Source of the DNA: Chrysomallon squamiferum
Lineage: Eukaryota > Mollusca > Gastropoda > Neomphalida > Peltospiridae
Length of the DNA: 64,000 nucleotides
Assembly: GCA_012295275.1 (NCBI GenBank)
Contig: CM022670.1
Span: forward strand, 26,377,244-26,441,243
Direction: 5' to 3'
Shown: positions 26,267-45,129 of the stretch, one piece after another
Numbering within the stretch: position 1 is the first letter of the stretch
How the letters are laid out: every line of letters starts with the position of its first letter
Position numbers and translations under genes: made by a program
The notes under the pieces: generated by a model
What the model saw: only the letters and a program-made list of their open reading frames with translations
What the model was told of the DNA's origin: nothing
The model's database searches: none

Positions 26267-27290
26267 AAAAAATTCTTACTTTGTTTAAACTATGAAACAT
26301 GTTTGTTAAAGATTACTTGGTGAGGAATGATACTTATCCAAATTTTGTTCAAAGTATATGACACAGAGAAATCATTTGAAAATATTTTTGTAAACTTTTA
26401 TTTATTTATTTATTTATTTTATTTATTTATTTATTATCTAGTAATTTTTATTTATTTGATTTTTTCTGAATTCGTTATCATTTACAAGTAAATATGAAGT
26501 ATTTAATGTTGTACAATATACATACAATTTTGTTTCAAACAAGAAAACTCAATACTATTCATTTCGAAACTCATTAGTAATACATTTCTGAATTCTTTAT
26601 AAGAAGAAATTATAAAATTAAAATTTATATCTATTTTCCTTTTACATTTCCCCTTTCTTTTCAATCACGTAACTATTAATTAATCTCTATATAACTATGC
26701 ATTTCTGATTTACATTGTAATTTCTTATTTTAATAAACAAGACTTACTTATTTTTTCAGTGAACCATCGAGATAACTTATCAGTTTATCTGAATCCTAAA
26801 TACTGAGAAAAAAATACATGTTGTTTAATCAATCAATTTAATATGATGCACAGAAATATATTCTTTAATGCCATAAACCATAAGTAGAGTTCTTGTGTCA
26901 TATACTGTGAATAAATAGATTTAGAAGCGTCGACCTAAACATAAAAAATACTAAAATAATTTCGACGCAGATTTATGCGGTTCATCAAAATAAAAGAAAT
27001 CGGATATTTAAACATAATAAATATATATGCAAGTTTCATAAAAGAATTCTAGATGCCAAATTCAAGAAATAAAAATCCGATTTTGAACCTTCCAACACAC
27101 AGTTGAGGTCAAGGCAGAGTCACGAAAGGTTACAGACTAACTATTCCTCGACATTCATACTCTTCACGAAACGCTGAATTTAAATATCAGTCGAGAGTTA
27201 GAAATAATTATAAATACAACACTTAAAACAAACTATTAACTATTCTTTAACAAAAACATAATAAACTAAAATTATATTTAATTATAATTA
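26267..27290 (+). repeat. Repeat segment P1, left flank of minisatellite array 1
   Basis: AT-rich repeat containing (TTTA)n near 26400 and a conserved block GAAGCGTCGACCTAAACATA at about 26922. Copies are at 32087-32385 (truncated) and 33839-34980 (P3). It ends with TTCACGAAACGCT at 27163-27175 before the array. Confidence 0.75.
27163..27175 (+). repeat. Inverted repeat bracketing array 1, left
   Basis: TTCACGAAACGCT, the exact reverse complement of AGCGTTTCGTGAA at 30136-30148. The match extends imperfectly outward for about 45 bp (for example, TCGAGGAATAGT against TCGAAGAATAGT). Confidence 0.6.
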
Positions 27291-27294
27291 AATC

Positions 27295-30132
27295 ACATTT
27301 TCACACAACTCCACAAATATCTAAACCACCCCTCCACATACCCACTACATCTTTCACATTAGCCTACATACCTATCTTAACTCACATACACACTACATCT
27401 TTCACATTAACCTACATACCTATCTTAACTCACATACACACTATCTTTCACATTAACCTACATACCTATCTTAACTCACATACACACTATCTTTCACATT
27501 AGCCTACATACCTATCTTAACTCACATACACACTACATCTTTCACATTAGCCTACATACCTATCCTAACTCACATACACACTATCTTTCACATTAGCCTA
27601 CATACCTATCTTAACTCACATACACACTATCCTTCGCACACACTCACACACGTACATAACAATACTCTCTCTCAAACACACAAACACAAATACCCACACT
27701 TTCTTACAAATGCACATCCACTCCTCCTTTCACATTCACATATATACCCACACTCCAGACGCATAGCACATGCACACTGTTACACACACGCATGTATATA
27801 CCCAGCCTCTCTCTCAAACACACAAACACATATCCCCAAACTTTCTCACACATGCACACGTATATATCCACTCCTCCTTTCACATTCACAAGCATACCAC
27901 CACTTCAACACATAGCCATGCACCTGCACACAATTTTCGAAAAACGCATGTATATATTCATCCTCTCTCTCAAACACACAAACACAAATACCCACATTTT
28001 CTCAGACATGTACACGCATATACCCACTCCTCCTTTCACATTCGCGTGCACAACCACACATCAACACACACATCTATGCACGCTCTCTTTCACACATACC
28101 TGGAAATACCCATCATCTCTATCAAAAACACACACACACAAATATCCACACTTTCTCACACATGCACACATAAACACACACTCCTCCCTTCACATTAGCA
28201 TGTATACCCACACTTCAACACATATGACCGTGAATATCCACACTGTTCTGCACACACGCATGTTTATAGCAAGCCTCTCTCTCGAACACACAAACACAAA
28301 TACCCACACTTTCTCAAATATGCACAAGTATATACCCACTCCTCCTTTCACATTCGCATGTATACCCACACTTCACACACATAGCCATGCACATGCACAC
28401 TCTCTTAAACACACGAATGTATATACCCAATCTCTCTCTCAAACACAAACACACAAATACCCAGTATTAACTATTCTTTAACAAAAACATAATAAAATAA
28501 AATTATATTACAATATTTAATTCTTATTAATTCATTTTAACAAATCTGCACAAATATCTAAACCACCACTGTACATACCCACTACATCTTTCACATTAGC
28601 CTACATACCTATCTTAACTCACATACCCACTCTTTCTTTCACACATTAACCTACATACCTATCCTTCACTCACATACACACCTATCCTTAACTCACATAC
28701 ACACTCACATCTTTCACATTAGTATATAAACAATACCCTCTCATCTTTCAAACACACAAACACAAATCTTAACTCACATACCCACTTTCTTTCAAATTAG
28801 CCTACATACCTAGCATACCTACTCACTCCTTCCACATTTCAAATAAACACATAAACATGCACACTTTCTTTTATCCAACACACTTCAACCTGTTTCATAT
28901 ATACCCATCCTCTCTCTTTAACACACAAATATACCCATATCCCACAAACGTATATCCCCAAACGTACACGTACACATCCACTACTCCTTTGACATTCGCA
29001 AGCGTAACCAAACCAGTACACACAGCCATGCACGTGCACACAATTTTCGACTCACGCATCTATATACCTATCCTCTCTCTATCTAATACACACTTCCTCA
29101 CATATGCCACGTATAAACCTACTACTCGCAAGCGTAACCACACTTCAACACCAACACCCATTCACATGCACACTATCTTCAACACACGCATGTATATACC
29201 CAGCCTCTCTCTCAAACATGCAAACACAAATACCCACACTTCAACACCAACACCCATTCACATGCACACTATCTTCTACACATGCATGTATATAGCAAGC
29301 CTCACTCTCAAACACAAAAACAAAAATACCCACACTTCAACACCAACACCCATTCACATGCACACTATCTTCAACACACGCATGTATATACCCAGCCTCT
29401 CTCTCAAACATGCAAACACAAATACCCACACTTCAACACCAACACCCATTCACATGCACACTATCTTCTACACATGCATGTATATAGCAAGCCTCACTCT
29501 CAAACACAAAAACAAAAATACCCACACTTTCTTACACATGCACACGTATACACCCACACCTCCTTTCATGTTCCCATGTATACCCACACTTCAACACATA
29601 TAGCCATGCACATGCAAACTATCTTCCACAAACCTATGTTTATACCCATACTCTGTCTTCAACACGTAAAAACATATACAAACACTTTCTTACATGTACA
29701 CACCTACATACCCACGCCTCCATACACATTCGTGTGCATGTCCACACTTCAACACACATACCCATGCACACTCTGTTTAACACACACAAACACAAATACC
29801 CACCACATCCACACGCATTTATCCTCACACATCCAAACGCACACATATACCCTCTCCTCTTTTCATATTCCCATGTAAACCGAAACTTCAACACACAGCA
29901 ATGCACATGCATACTATCTTCCACAGACACATGTTTATACCCAGCCTCTCTCTCAAACACACAAACACAAATACCCACACTTTCTCACACATGTACACGT
30001 TTATATCCACTCCTCCTTTCACATTCGCATGCATACCCACTCTTCGACATATATTCCCACACACATGCACTCTCTGTTCAACACTCGCATGTATATACCC
30101 ATCCTCTCTATATAACACACAAACACAAATAC
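27295..30132 (+). repeat. CA-rich minisatellite array 1, unit about 155 bp
   Basis: Two sub-arrays (27295-28465 and 28548-30132), each starting with ACAAATATCTAAACCACC. The opening part is a 46-48-bp repeat (CTTTCACATTAGCCTACATACC). The main part has a ~155-bp unit containing CACTCCTCCTTTCACATTCGC, GCATGTATACCCACACTTC and CCTCTCTCTCAAACACACAA. All forward frames are nearly stop-free, so the long His/Thr-rich frames are a composition effect and not genes. Confidence 0.85.
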
Positions 30133-30135
30133 CCA

Positions 30136-30148
30136 AGCGTTTCGTGAA
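30136..30148 (-). repeat. Inverted repeat bracketing array 1, right
   Basis: AGCGTTTCGTGAA, partner of 27163-27175. It marks the start of repeat Q1. Confidence 0.6.
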
Positions 30149-30330
30149 AATATGTATCTCGAAGAATAGTATTTAGAATGTAAATTTTATAATACAGTAA
30201 ATAGTGTGACACATCCAGTAATTTTCAGTTTCTATTTTTCGTCTATAAAGAAATGTTTAACTTACAGAAATATTATCACGGGGTGATATATTATACCCTG
30301 CCTAAACCGCAACTGTGCTTTTGTTGTCAA

Positions 30331-30383
30331 TGACGTCAATCTGTTATTGAGGTCTTATTTAGTTCAGGTAAATGATGACGTCA
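30331..30383. promoter_or_regulatory. Pair of CRE palindromes in repeat Q1
   Basis: Two perfect TGACGTCA palindromes, at 30331-30338 and 30376-30383. TGACGTCA is the full cAMP-response element bound by CREB/ATF bZIP factors. They lie about 200-245 bp upstream of the CCAAAATGGCG motif. The second is conserved in Q3 and Q4. Confidence 0.4.
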
Positions 30384-30575
30384 GAAACAAAGTTAATCGA
30401 CGCTTTTTGCATTCGTATTTATTTTCAAAAATTGTATGACCTTTAAATTTATACCTAAGATATTATGAGTAATCATTTATAAATGAAAATAAACAAATAA
30501 TAAAAATAAACATTGGTTTCTATCCTTATCTAGTTGTAAAGAATGTAATTTATTGTTACCGTGATATAAACCAAA

Positions 30576-30743
30576 ATGGCGACGAGTGATTGCAAAGCGT
30601 GCATCATCTATGAACAGTTTTTCATTTTAGACAAAAATATCATAAAAACCTCCGAAACAGGACTCGATGTGAACGTCTGCAGATTGTTAAAATGCTCCTC
30701 TTTCCATCTGAATGAGTCTTATTTTGTAATTAGTATCTTATGA
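30576..30743 (+). CDS. Micro-ORF in repeat Q1, 55 aa
   Basis: ATG in a strong initiation context (ccaaaATGGCG) opens 55 codons starting MATSDCKACIIYEQFFIL and ending at TGA. The same ORF with the same start and stop is at 32502. Between the two, four of seven substitutions are synonymous, a hint of coding constraint from a very small sample. No domain is recognised. The start also overlaps a YY1-like CCAAAATGGCG motif, so the conservation may be regulatory. Confidence 0.2.
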   Translation: MATSDCKACIIYEQFFILDKNIIKTSETGLDVNVCRLLKCSSFHLNESYFVISIL

Positions 30744-31771
30744 CAACGATAATATAATGTTTGTTTACATTTACCATATTTGGTAAGAATTTCAAATTTA
30801 AACTCCGTCTTATATTGTGTTAAATAATAATAATATGAATATGAATATGAATAATACATTTTCTGATTTAGTTTTATTTGAATCTACGTTGTTTACATTT
30901 ACACGAGCGTAATCTTGCAGTTAAAGTCGGTTCTCAGCCATTTATTGTACAGACACTTGTAAGCACGTGTTGTTTTGATCAGACACCCGTGTCATAGAAC
31001 AAGTAGAGAAAGTTTTAAATGACATAATTATATTTAACGAACAACAGCTTTAGAGGAATAACTTTAATAATTTAAATAAATTTAACAACATTTACAACAT
31101 TTTCGTATCTACGGTTATCAACATATGATATCATAACATGGTTGTTCATCACACAGATAAAGTGTAACAGTTTGTAACTCCTCGCTGTAGTTTTGACTGT
31201 AATAACTTTTTTGTGGTAACCATTCTACAGTTTGCCTATTTAACATAAAATAAACGAATTTCTAGCTCATGTGCAAATTTTGTTTCTTTCCAGTTCGATA
31301 TAGTAACCACATTCTCTTTATGTAGTTATGAAATACTCAGATAATTACATAGCATTATGAGCAACGTTGCTTTTTTCCTGATCATATTCAAATCAACGTG
31401 TATATAAAATCACAGGAGATTTATTTTTCGGGTAAAACAAACATACCTAATTTAATTAATCTTGCATAAAAGGAGTAAGTTAATAAGAACACAGTATTAG
31501 CTAAGTAAAACGAAAATGATGATAATAGTAATAACAATAACAATAATAATGATAACGGTAATAATCATAATAACAATAATAAAAAGAAAAGTAAGAATAA
31601 TAATAATAATAATGACTTGTGAAGAAAGAAATTTAGGTAGATGAGTGTTTCATTCAGAAGGATTTTTTTTTTTTTTTTATCAAGATACCAAATTGAATTT
31701 ATATATTTTTTTTTTATGCATTTCCTATGATTTATAATTAAATACTATTTCCGATATTACTACATGCACAC

Positions 31772-31914
<143 letters not shown>

Positions 31915-31966
31915 CATTACAAATAAAACTAATGCACGCATACACATACTTCTGCTATTTTGTTCT

Positions 31967-32086
31967 GTACCTAAGGTGAACAGTCCCCCGGTAGCTCATT
32001 TTCAAGTATGAGTTCCCGTATTAGCCACACTGAGGTGGGGGTGTCATCACTCACCAGGTGACTCCTTGTCGCTGCATTTTAGGTAC
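31967..32086. repeat. Conserved 120-bp module M2
   Basis: Identical to M3 over all 120 bases and one base different from M1. The sequence upstream is a 140-bp (GA)n tract at 31774-31914. Downstream the P repeat continues for about 300 bp before jumping into Q2. Confidence 0.8.
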
Positions 32087-32385
32087 AAAAAATTCTTACT
32101 TTGTTTAAACTATGAAACATGTTTGTAAAAGATTACTTGGTGAGGAACGATGCTTATTTAAATTTGGTTCAAAGTATATAACACAAAGAAATCATTTGAA
32201 AATATTTTTAAAAACTTTTATTTATTTATTTATTTATTTATTATCTAGTGATTTTTATTTATTGGCTTTTTTGTGAATTTGTTATCATTTACAAGTAAAT
32301 ATGAAGTATTTAATGTTGTACAATATACATACAATTTTGTTTCAAACAAGAAAACTCAATACTATTCATTTCGAAATTCAATAAT

Positions 32386-32748
32386 AAGATATGAGTAATG
32401 ATTTATAAATGAAAATAAACAAATAATAAAAATAAACATTGGTTTCTATCCTAATCTAGTTGTAAAGAATCTAATTTATTGTTACCGTTATATAAACCAA
32501 AATGGCGACGAGTGATTGCAAAGCGTGTATCATCTATGAACAGTTTTTCATTTTAGACAAAAATAACATAAAAACCTCCGAAACAGGACTCGATGTAAAC
32601 GACTGCAGGTTGTTGAAATGCTCCTCTTTCCATCTGAATGAGTCTTATTTTGTAATTAGTATCATATGACAACGATAATATAATGTTTCTTTACCTTTAC
32701 CATCTTTGGTAAGCATTTCAAATTTAAACTCCGTCATATATTATGTTA

Positions 32749-32782
<34 letters not shown>

Positions 32783-33640
32783 TTGCTGATTTAGTTTTAT
32801 TTGAATCTACGTTGTTTACATTTACACGAGTGTAATCTTGCAGTTAAAGTCGGTTCTCAGCCATTTATTGTACAGACACTTGTAAGTACGTGTTGTTTTA
32901 ATCAGACACCCGTGTCACAGTACAAGTAGAGAAAGTTTTAAATGACAGAATTATATTTAATGAACAACAGCATTAGAGGAATAACTGTAATAATTTAAAT
33001 AAATTTAACAACATTTACAACATTTTCATATCTACGGTTATCAATATATGATATAATAGCATGATTGTTCATCACACAGATAAAGTGTAACAGTTCGTAA
33101 CTCCTCGCTGTAGTTTTCACTCGAATACCTTTTTTGTGGTAACCATTCTACAGTATTTCTAGCTCATGTGCAAATTTTGTTTCTTTCCTGTACGCTGTAG
33201 TAATCACATTTTCTTTATGTAGTTATGAGCAACGTTGCTTTTTTCCTGATCATATTCAAATCAAGGTGTATATAAAATGACAGGAGAGTTATTTTTTTGG
33301 TAAAACAAACATACCTAATTTAATTAATCTTGCATGAAAGGAGTAAGTTAATAAGAACACAGTATTAGCTAATATAAACAAAAATTATGATAATAGTAAT
33401 AACAATAACAATAATAATGATAATTGTAATAATAATAATAACAATAATAAAAGTAAAAGTAATAATAATAATAATAATAATGACTTGTGAAGAAAGAAAT
33501 TTAGGTAGATGAGTGTTTCATTTAGAAGGATTTTTTTTTTTTTTATCAAGATACCAAATTGAATATATATATATTTTTTTATGCATTTCCTATAATTTAT
33601 AATTAAATACTATTTCCGATATTACTACATGCACACAGCG
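32386..33640 (+). repeat. Repeat segment Q2
   Basis: Near-identical to 30465-31770 (spacing about 1.92 kb). It is joined directly to truncated P2 at about 32386 (attcaataataagatatgag), so the minisatellite array and the first 330 bp of Q are missing here. Confidence 0.75.
32502..32669 (+). CDS. Micro-ORF in repeat Q2, 55 aa
   Basis: Second copy of the 30576 micro-ORF with identical length. It differs by Ile to Asn, Val to Asp and Leu to Ile, plus four silent third-position changes. Its N-terminal pattern CIIYEQFFILDKN resembles the shorter CIVDEYFVLGKN reading at 38179 and 51269. Function unknown. Confidence 0.2.
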   Translation: MATSDCKACIIYEQFFILDKNNIKTSETGLDVNDCRLLKCSSFHLNESYFVISII

Positions 33641-33718
33641 GGGGGTGAGAGAGAGAGAGAGAGCGCATTACAAATAAAACTTTATACACGCATGCACATA
33701 CTTCTGCTATTTTGTTCT

Positions 33719-33838
33719 GTACCTAAGGTGAACAGTCCCCCGGTAGCTCATTTTCAAGTATGAGTTCCCGTATTAGCCACACTGAGGTGGGGGTGTCATC
33801 ACTCACCAGGTGACTCCTTGTCGCTGCATTTTAGGTAC
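33719..33838. repeat. Conserved 120-bp module M3
   Basis: Third copy, identical to M2, although the sequence immediately downstream (aacattccttatctgttt) is clearly diverged from the M1/M2 downstream sequence. The preceding GA tract is short (33646-33663). Confidence 0.8.
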
Positions 33839-33993
33839 AAAAAACATTCCTTATCTGTTTAAATTATGAAATATTTTTGATAAAGATTACTAGGTGAGGA
33901 ATGATACCTATCAAAATTTTGTTCAAAGTATATGACTCAAAGAACTGATTTGAAAATTATTTTAAACTTTTGTTTATTTATTTCATTATTTAC

Positions 33994-34028
<35 letters not shown>

Positions 34029-34985
34029 TTTTATTTATTTATTTATTTACCCACTTACATACTTTCTTATTTATTTATTTATTTATTTACATCTTCAATT
34101 TTTAATTATTAATCAGTCATTTTTATTTATTTGCTTTTTTATGAACGTTTGTATTATTTTATAACATTTATTTGCTTTTTTGTTCATTTTTATATCACAT
34201 TAAATATTACAATATATATCCAATTTAGTTTCTAACAAGAAAAGTGTATACTATTCATTTCGTAACTCATTAATAATATTTACCTACATTTCTCATTTCT
34301 TTTTTATATGAAGAAATTACAAAATTAAAATTAATATCTATTTTCCTTTTAACATTTCCCTTTCTTTTCACTCAATTATGAATTCATTGGTGTATCTATC
34401 CATTTCTGATTTACATTATTACATATTTTATGTCATGATAATTAAATGAAAAATAAATGTAGTTATTTATTTAGTAAAAATTAAACCCTGTATTCTGAAT
34501 AAAATACATGTTGTTTAATCAACGAATTTAATAAGATGCACAGAAATATATTTCTTTAATGACATAAACCATAAGTAGAGTTCTTGTGTCATACACTGTG
34601 AATAAATAGATTTAGAAGCGTCGACCTAAACATAAAAAATACTAAAACAATTTAGACGCAGATTTATGCGGTTCATCAAAATAAAAGAAATCGGGTATTT
34701 AAAGATGATAAATATATATGCCAAGTTTCATAAAAGAATTCTAGACGCAAATTTCAAAAACTAAAAATCCGATTTTGAACCTTCCAACAGACAGTTGAGG
34801 TCAAGGCAGAGTCACGAAAGGTTACAGGCAAATTATTACTCGGCATGCATACCCTTCACGAAACGCTGAATTTAAATATCTATCTAGAGTTAGAAATAAT
34901 TACAAATACAACACTTAAAACAAACAATTAACTATTCTTTTACAAAAACAATATAAAATAAAATCATATTACAATATTTAATTAT
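33839..34985 (+). repeat. Repeat segment P3, left flank of array 2
   Basis: Homologous to 26267-27290, with a longer (TTTA)n tract at 33980-34092. It includes GAAGCGTCGACCTAAACATA at about 34614 and ends with TTCACGAAACGCT at 34855-34867. Confidence 0.75.
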
Positions 34986-34989
34986 TATT

Positions 34990-37720
34990 AATACCCATTT
35001 TAACACATCTCCACAAATATCTAAACCACCCCTCTACATACCCACTACATCTTTCACATTAGCCTACATACCTGTCTTAACTCACATACACACTATCCTT
35101 CACACACACTCACACACGTACATAACAATACTCTCTCTCCAACACACAAACACAAATATCCACACTTTCTTACAAATGCACATCAACATATCCACTCCTC
35201 CTTCCACATTCGCATACATACCCACACTTCAATACACATACCCATGCACATTCTCTGTAACACATACGTTTAAATACCCATCCTCTCTTTCAAACACACA
35301 CACACATATCCTCACGCTTTCTCAAACATGTACACGTATACATAGCTCCTTTCACATTCACAACCATACCACCACTTGAACACACATAGCCCAATTGTCC
35401 ATACATCGATGTACATACCCGTCCTCTCTCTCAAACACACAAACAAAAACACCCACACTTACTCACAAATGCACACGTATATACCCACTCCTCCTTTCAC
35501 ATTCGCATGTATACCCACAGTTCACACGTATAGCCGTGCACACGCACACTCTTTCACACGCGCATGTATACACCCAGACTCTCTCTCAAACACACAAACA
35601 CATATCTCCACACTTTCTCACACATGCACATGTATGCATCTACTCCTTCTTTCACATTCACAAGCATACCACCACTTCAACACACATAGACATGCACGTA
35701 CTCACAATTTTCGACAAACGCATGTACATATCAATCCTCTCTCTCAAACACACAAACACAAATACCCACACTTCAACACACATAGCCATGCACATGCACA
35801 CTATCTTCCACAAACGCATGTTTATACCCATACTCTGTCTTCAACACATAAAAACATATACAAACACTTTCTTACACATACACACCTACATACACACTAC
35901 TCCTTCCACATTCGCGTCCATGTCCACACTTCAACACACACGTCCATGCACACTCTCTTTAACACACACGTGGAAATATCCATTCTCTCTCTCAAACACA
36001 CACGCACAAATACCCATACTTTCTCACACATCCACACGCATATACCCTCTCCTCATTTCATATTCCCATATATACCGAAACTTCAACACACAGCAATGCA
36101 CATGCATACTATCTTCCACAGACACATGTTTATACCCAGCCTCTCTCTCAAACACACTAACACAAATATCCACATTTTCTCACACATGTACACTTATATA
36201 TCCACTCCTCCTTTCACATTCGAATGTATACCCACACTTCAGCACACATATCCTTGGACATGCACACTATCTTACACACATGCATGTTTATACCCATCCT
36301 CTCACACAAACACAAATACCCACATTTTCTCACACATGCACACGTATATAACCACTCTACTTTTCACATTCTAAAGCATACCCACATTTCAACACACATA
36401 GCCAAACATGTCAACAAAATGTTCGACTCACGCATGTATATAGCCATCCTCTCTCTCAAACACACACACATACCCACACCTTCTTAGACATACACACGCA
36501 TACACCCTCTCCTCTTTTCAGATTCGCATGTATACCCACACTTCAACACACATACCATGCACGTGTACACTCTGTTACACACATGCATTTATATACCCAT
36601 CCTCTCTCTCAAACACATAGCTCCACAGTTTATCACACATGTACACGTACATACCCACTCATCCTTTCACATTCAGAATCATACCCACACTTCAACACAC
36701 ATAGCCATGCACGTGCACACACTTTTCCATATATCGATGTATATACCCATCCTTTATCTCAAACACACAAACACAAATACCCACACTTTCTAACACATGC
36801 ACACGTATATACCCACTCCTCCTTTCACATTCGCATGTATACCCACATTTCAACACACATAGCCATGTACGCTCTCTTTAACACACACGGGAAAATATCC
36901 ATCCTCTCTCTCAAACACACATACACAAATACCCATACTTTCTCAAACATGCACACGTATATACCCACTCCTCCTTTCAGATACGCATGTATACCCACAC
37001 TTCACACGCATAGCCATGGAAATGCACACTATCTTACACACACGCATTTATATACCCAGCCTCTCTCTCAAACACACAAACACAAATACCCAAACTTTCT
37101 CTGACATGCACAAGTATATACCCACTCCTTTCACATTCGCATGTATACCCACACTTCAACACACATAGCCATGCACATGCACACTCTCTTTCACACGCGC
37201 ATGTATATACCCAGCCTCTCTCTGAAACACGCAAACACAGATACCCACACTTTCTCACACATGCACACGTATATACCCACTCCTTCTTCCACATTCGCAA
37301 GCATACAACCACTTCAACACAGATAGACATGCACGTACACACAATTTTCGACAAACGCCTATATATATCCATCCTCTCTATCAAACACACAAACACAAAT
37401 ACCCACACTTTCTCAAACATACACTCGTATACACCCACTCCTCCTTTCATGTTCCCATGTATACCCACACTTCAACACACATAGCCTTGGACATGCACAC
37501 TATCTTACACGCATGTATATAGCCATCCTCACTCTCAAACACACAAACACATATACCCACACATTTTTACACATGCACACGTTTATACCCACTCCTCCTT
37601 TCACATTCGCATGCATACCCAGTCTTCAACACACATTCCCAAACACATGCACACTCTCTTCAACACACGCGTGTATATATATACCCATCCTCTCTCTCTA
37701 ACATACAAACACATACACCC
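34990..37720 (+). repeat. CA-rich minisatellite array 2, unit about 155 bp
   Basis: Same unit and same left boundary (ACAAATATCTAAACCACC at about 35013) as array 1. Successive ACCCACACTTTC starts near 36779, 36931, 37088 and 37243 give spacings of 152, 157 and 155. It is bracketed by TTCACGAAACGCT (34855-34867) and AGCGTTTCGTGAA (37722-37734). Long forward frames are artefacts. Confidence 0.85.
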
Positions 37721-37978
37721 AAGCGTTTCGTGAAAATATGGATCTCGAAGAATATTATTTTGAATTTAAATCTTATAATACAGTAAATAGTGTGACACAT
37801 CCAGTAATTTTCAATTTATATTTTTCGACTACAAAAAAATGTTTAACTTACAGAAATATTTTCTTGTTTAAACTACAATCACGGGGTGAAATACTCTGCC
37901 CTGCCCAAACCGCAACTGTGTGTTTCTTGTCAACGTCGTCAATCAATTATTGACGTCTTATTTAGTTCTGGGAAAGGA

Positions 37979-37986
37979 TGACGTCA
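37979..37986. promoter_or_regulatory. CRE palindrome in repeat Q3
   Basis: TGACGTCA in the same context (ggatgacgtcagaaacaaag) as in Q1 and Q4. The first of the two Q1 sites is degraded here (caacgtcgtcaatc). Confidence 0.35.
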
Positions 37987-38178
37987 GAAACAAAGTTAAT
38001 CGACACTTTTTACATTCGTATTTATTTTCAGAAATTGTATGACCTTTAAATTTGTATCTCAGATTTTATGAACAATGATTTATAAATATAAATTAATAAA
38101 TAATAAAAGTAAACATTGGTTTTTATGGTAATCTAATTGTAAAGAATTTAATTTATCGTTATCGTGATATAAACCAAA

Positions 38179-38244
38179 ATGGCGCCGCCCAAAACATGTA
38201 TCGTCGATGAATATTTCGTTTTAGGCAAAAATGGAACGTTTTAA
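38179..38244 (+). other. Truncated micro-ORF and YY1-like motif in repeat Q3
   Basis: ccaaaATGGCGCCGCCC opens a 21-codon frame (MAPPKTCIVDEYFVLGKN then GTF, stop). The leading residues parallel the 55-aa frame in Q1/Q2, but the frame ends early. CCAAAATGGCGCC matches the YY1 core and could be a promoter-proximal site. Confidence 0.25.
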
Positions 38245-39105
38245 AAAGTAGAATCTTATTTACACTGATCAACAGATTTAGAGGAATAACTGTAATAACT
38301 GTAAAAGAAAATGTTGAACAAAAATGATGTAAATAAATAAACAACAAAAGAAGACAACTTTACTTTATCTTGATAATGAAAATGTTGTAAAAGTAAATTT
38401 AGCAACATTTATATTTCTGTTTCTACGGTTATCAATACGTGATATAAAAACATGACTATGCATCTCATAGATAAAACAAACAGAGTTTGTAATTCATTGC
38501 TGTAATTCTGACTGGAATCACTTTTTTGTGGTAACCACGCTTCTTTTTGCCAATTGAACGTAAAAAGTTCATTTGATTAAACTTTCTTTTTCTTTCTTTC
38601 CAGTTTGATATACTAACCACATTTTCTTTTTGTAAATGACCTAGTTAATGTAGTTATAAAATACTTAGATAATCAGATAGCGTTACGAAAACCAGCGTAA
38701 TTTTGCAGTTTACCTACGTTCTCAGCCGTTTGTTGTACGTTTCCTTTCTCGAGCACTTGTAATTTCCCACTAAACACCTGTTGTTTCAATAAATCACACC
38801 TGTCATATTACAAGTAGAGAAAGTTTTAAATAACAGAAGCTGATTTACATTCAGCAACAGCTTTAGAGGAATATCTGTAATAATTGCAAAAAACTGTTTA
38901 ATTACTATCTTCTGACAGCAATAATATAATGTTTACATTTACCGTATTTGTGAATTTCCGATCTTTGTTTTGTAATGTATGTCTTATTACAAGCACAGAA
39001 AGTGTTAAATAACAGAACTGTATTCACGCTGAATAGCAGCTATAGAAGAATAACTGTATCAATAGAAACAAATTGATTAATACAACTTTTATGTGTAAAT
39101 AAATC

Positions 39106-39794
39106 CTACTGCTTCTGACGTTTAAATTTAATGTAGCACTTCCTAAATTATCAAACTAATTAACAAAATAACCAAAAAAAATAAAAAAATAACTTTACAT
39201 TAACATAATAATGAAAATTAACATCTTAAATCCAGTGATATACGCCTTTGTTGACATACGTGTTCAAAACAGTTTTTAACTTCAGAGAGTTTATAGATGA
39301 AACTTACTTTTTCAAAGCAGTTTTCTCTGTTATAACAGTTCTTTTAGTAGTTACAACAGCTCTGTTAATATTTTGTAACAGTTCAGTTACTATTTTACAA
39401 CAGCTGTTAATATTTATAAAAGTTCATTTATTATTTTATAACACCTTTTTCACCATTTTTATAACTGCTCTGTTACTAATGTGTTAAACATGTATTACTA
39501 TTTTACAATCAGTTGTTACAGTTCTATGACATAGCTATTACTATTTGTAACAGCTTTGTTACTACTGTGTAAAACCTCTCTTACTATTATATATCAGCTG
39601 TGTTACTATTTATACCAGCACTCTTGCTATTTTGTTACACTTGTTTTAATATTTTATAACAGTTCTTTTACTGATTATTACTGTTCTTTTACAGATTATT
39701 ACTGTTCTGTTACTGCGACGTTGCAGTTCTGGTCATTTATTTATTTACGTGATTTTTTTATACGTTTGTTTATTTACTTATTTAATGTAAACAG

Positions 39795-39875
<81 letters not shown>

Positions 39876-40009
39876 CGCTCTCTCTCTGAAGTATGTCTGA
39901 AATGAAGTATGTCTGTATTCTCCTTCGTAGGTTTTAATATTTGATTCTTAAGATCAATAGTGAGACATTATTTTTGTCAATACTGACAAGCTGTTTCAGG
40001 GTTACACGT
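39106..40009 (+). other. Upstream region and 5' UTR of gene D
   Basis: Contains an imperfect repeat of TTACTATTT.TAACAGCTCTG-like units (39340-39710), a (TC)n tract at 39797-39889 and a splice acceptor at 39998-39999 just before the ATG. A block at 39250-39330 (ttcaaaacagtttttaacttcagagag) faintly resembles the flank of the Tc1-like repeats. No counterpart exists in duplication copy 2. Confidence 0.5.

Positions 40010-45129
<5,120 letters not shown>

Larger units (their letters stand above)
30149..31770 (+). repeat. Repeat segment Q1, right flank of array 1
   Basis: About 1.6 kb with no long frame. It contains two CRE palindromes, the CCAAAATGGCG micro-ORF, an AACAGCTTTAGAGGAATAAC block and an AAGGAGTAAGTTAATAAG block with (AAT)n. 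Copies or parts: Q2 32386-33640, Q3 37735-39105 (internally rearranged) and Q4 50919-52213. Confidence 0.75.
37735..39105 (+). repeat. Repeat segment Q3
   Basis: Q-type repeat with one CRE, the truncated micro-ORF and three diverged internal copies of an AACAG.TTTAGAGGAATA block (about 38270, 38860 and 39025). The block order differs from Q1, so it has been rearranged. From 37833 on it is also the start of segmental-duplication copy 1. Confidence 0.7.

Noticed and set aside
27770-30176. Long His/Thr/Pro-rich plus-strand frames (up to about 250 codons) in array 1
   Set aside because: All three forward frames are open at once over CA-rich minisatellite, and the unit length is not a multiple of three. 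This is composition, not coding.
35176-37701. Frames of 332 and 318 codons in array 2
   Set aside because: Same minisatellite artefact as array 1; overlapping open frames with no domain and no splice logic.
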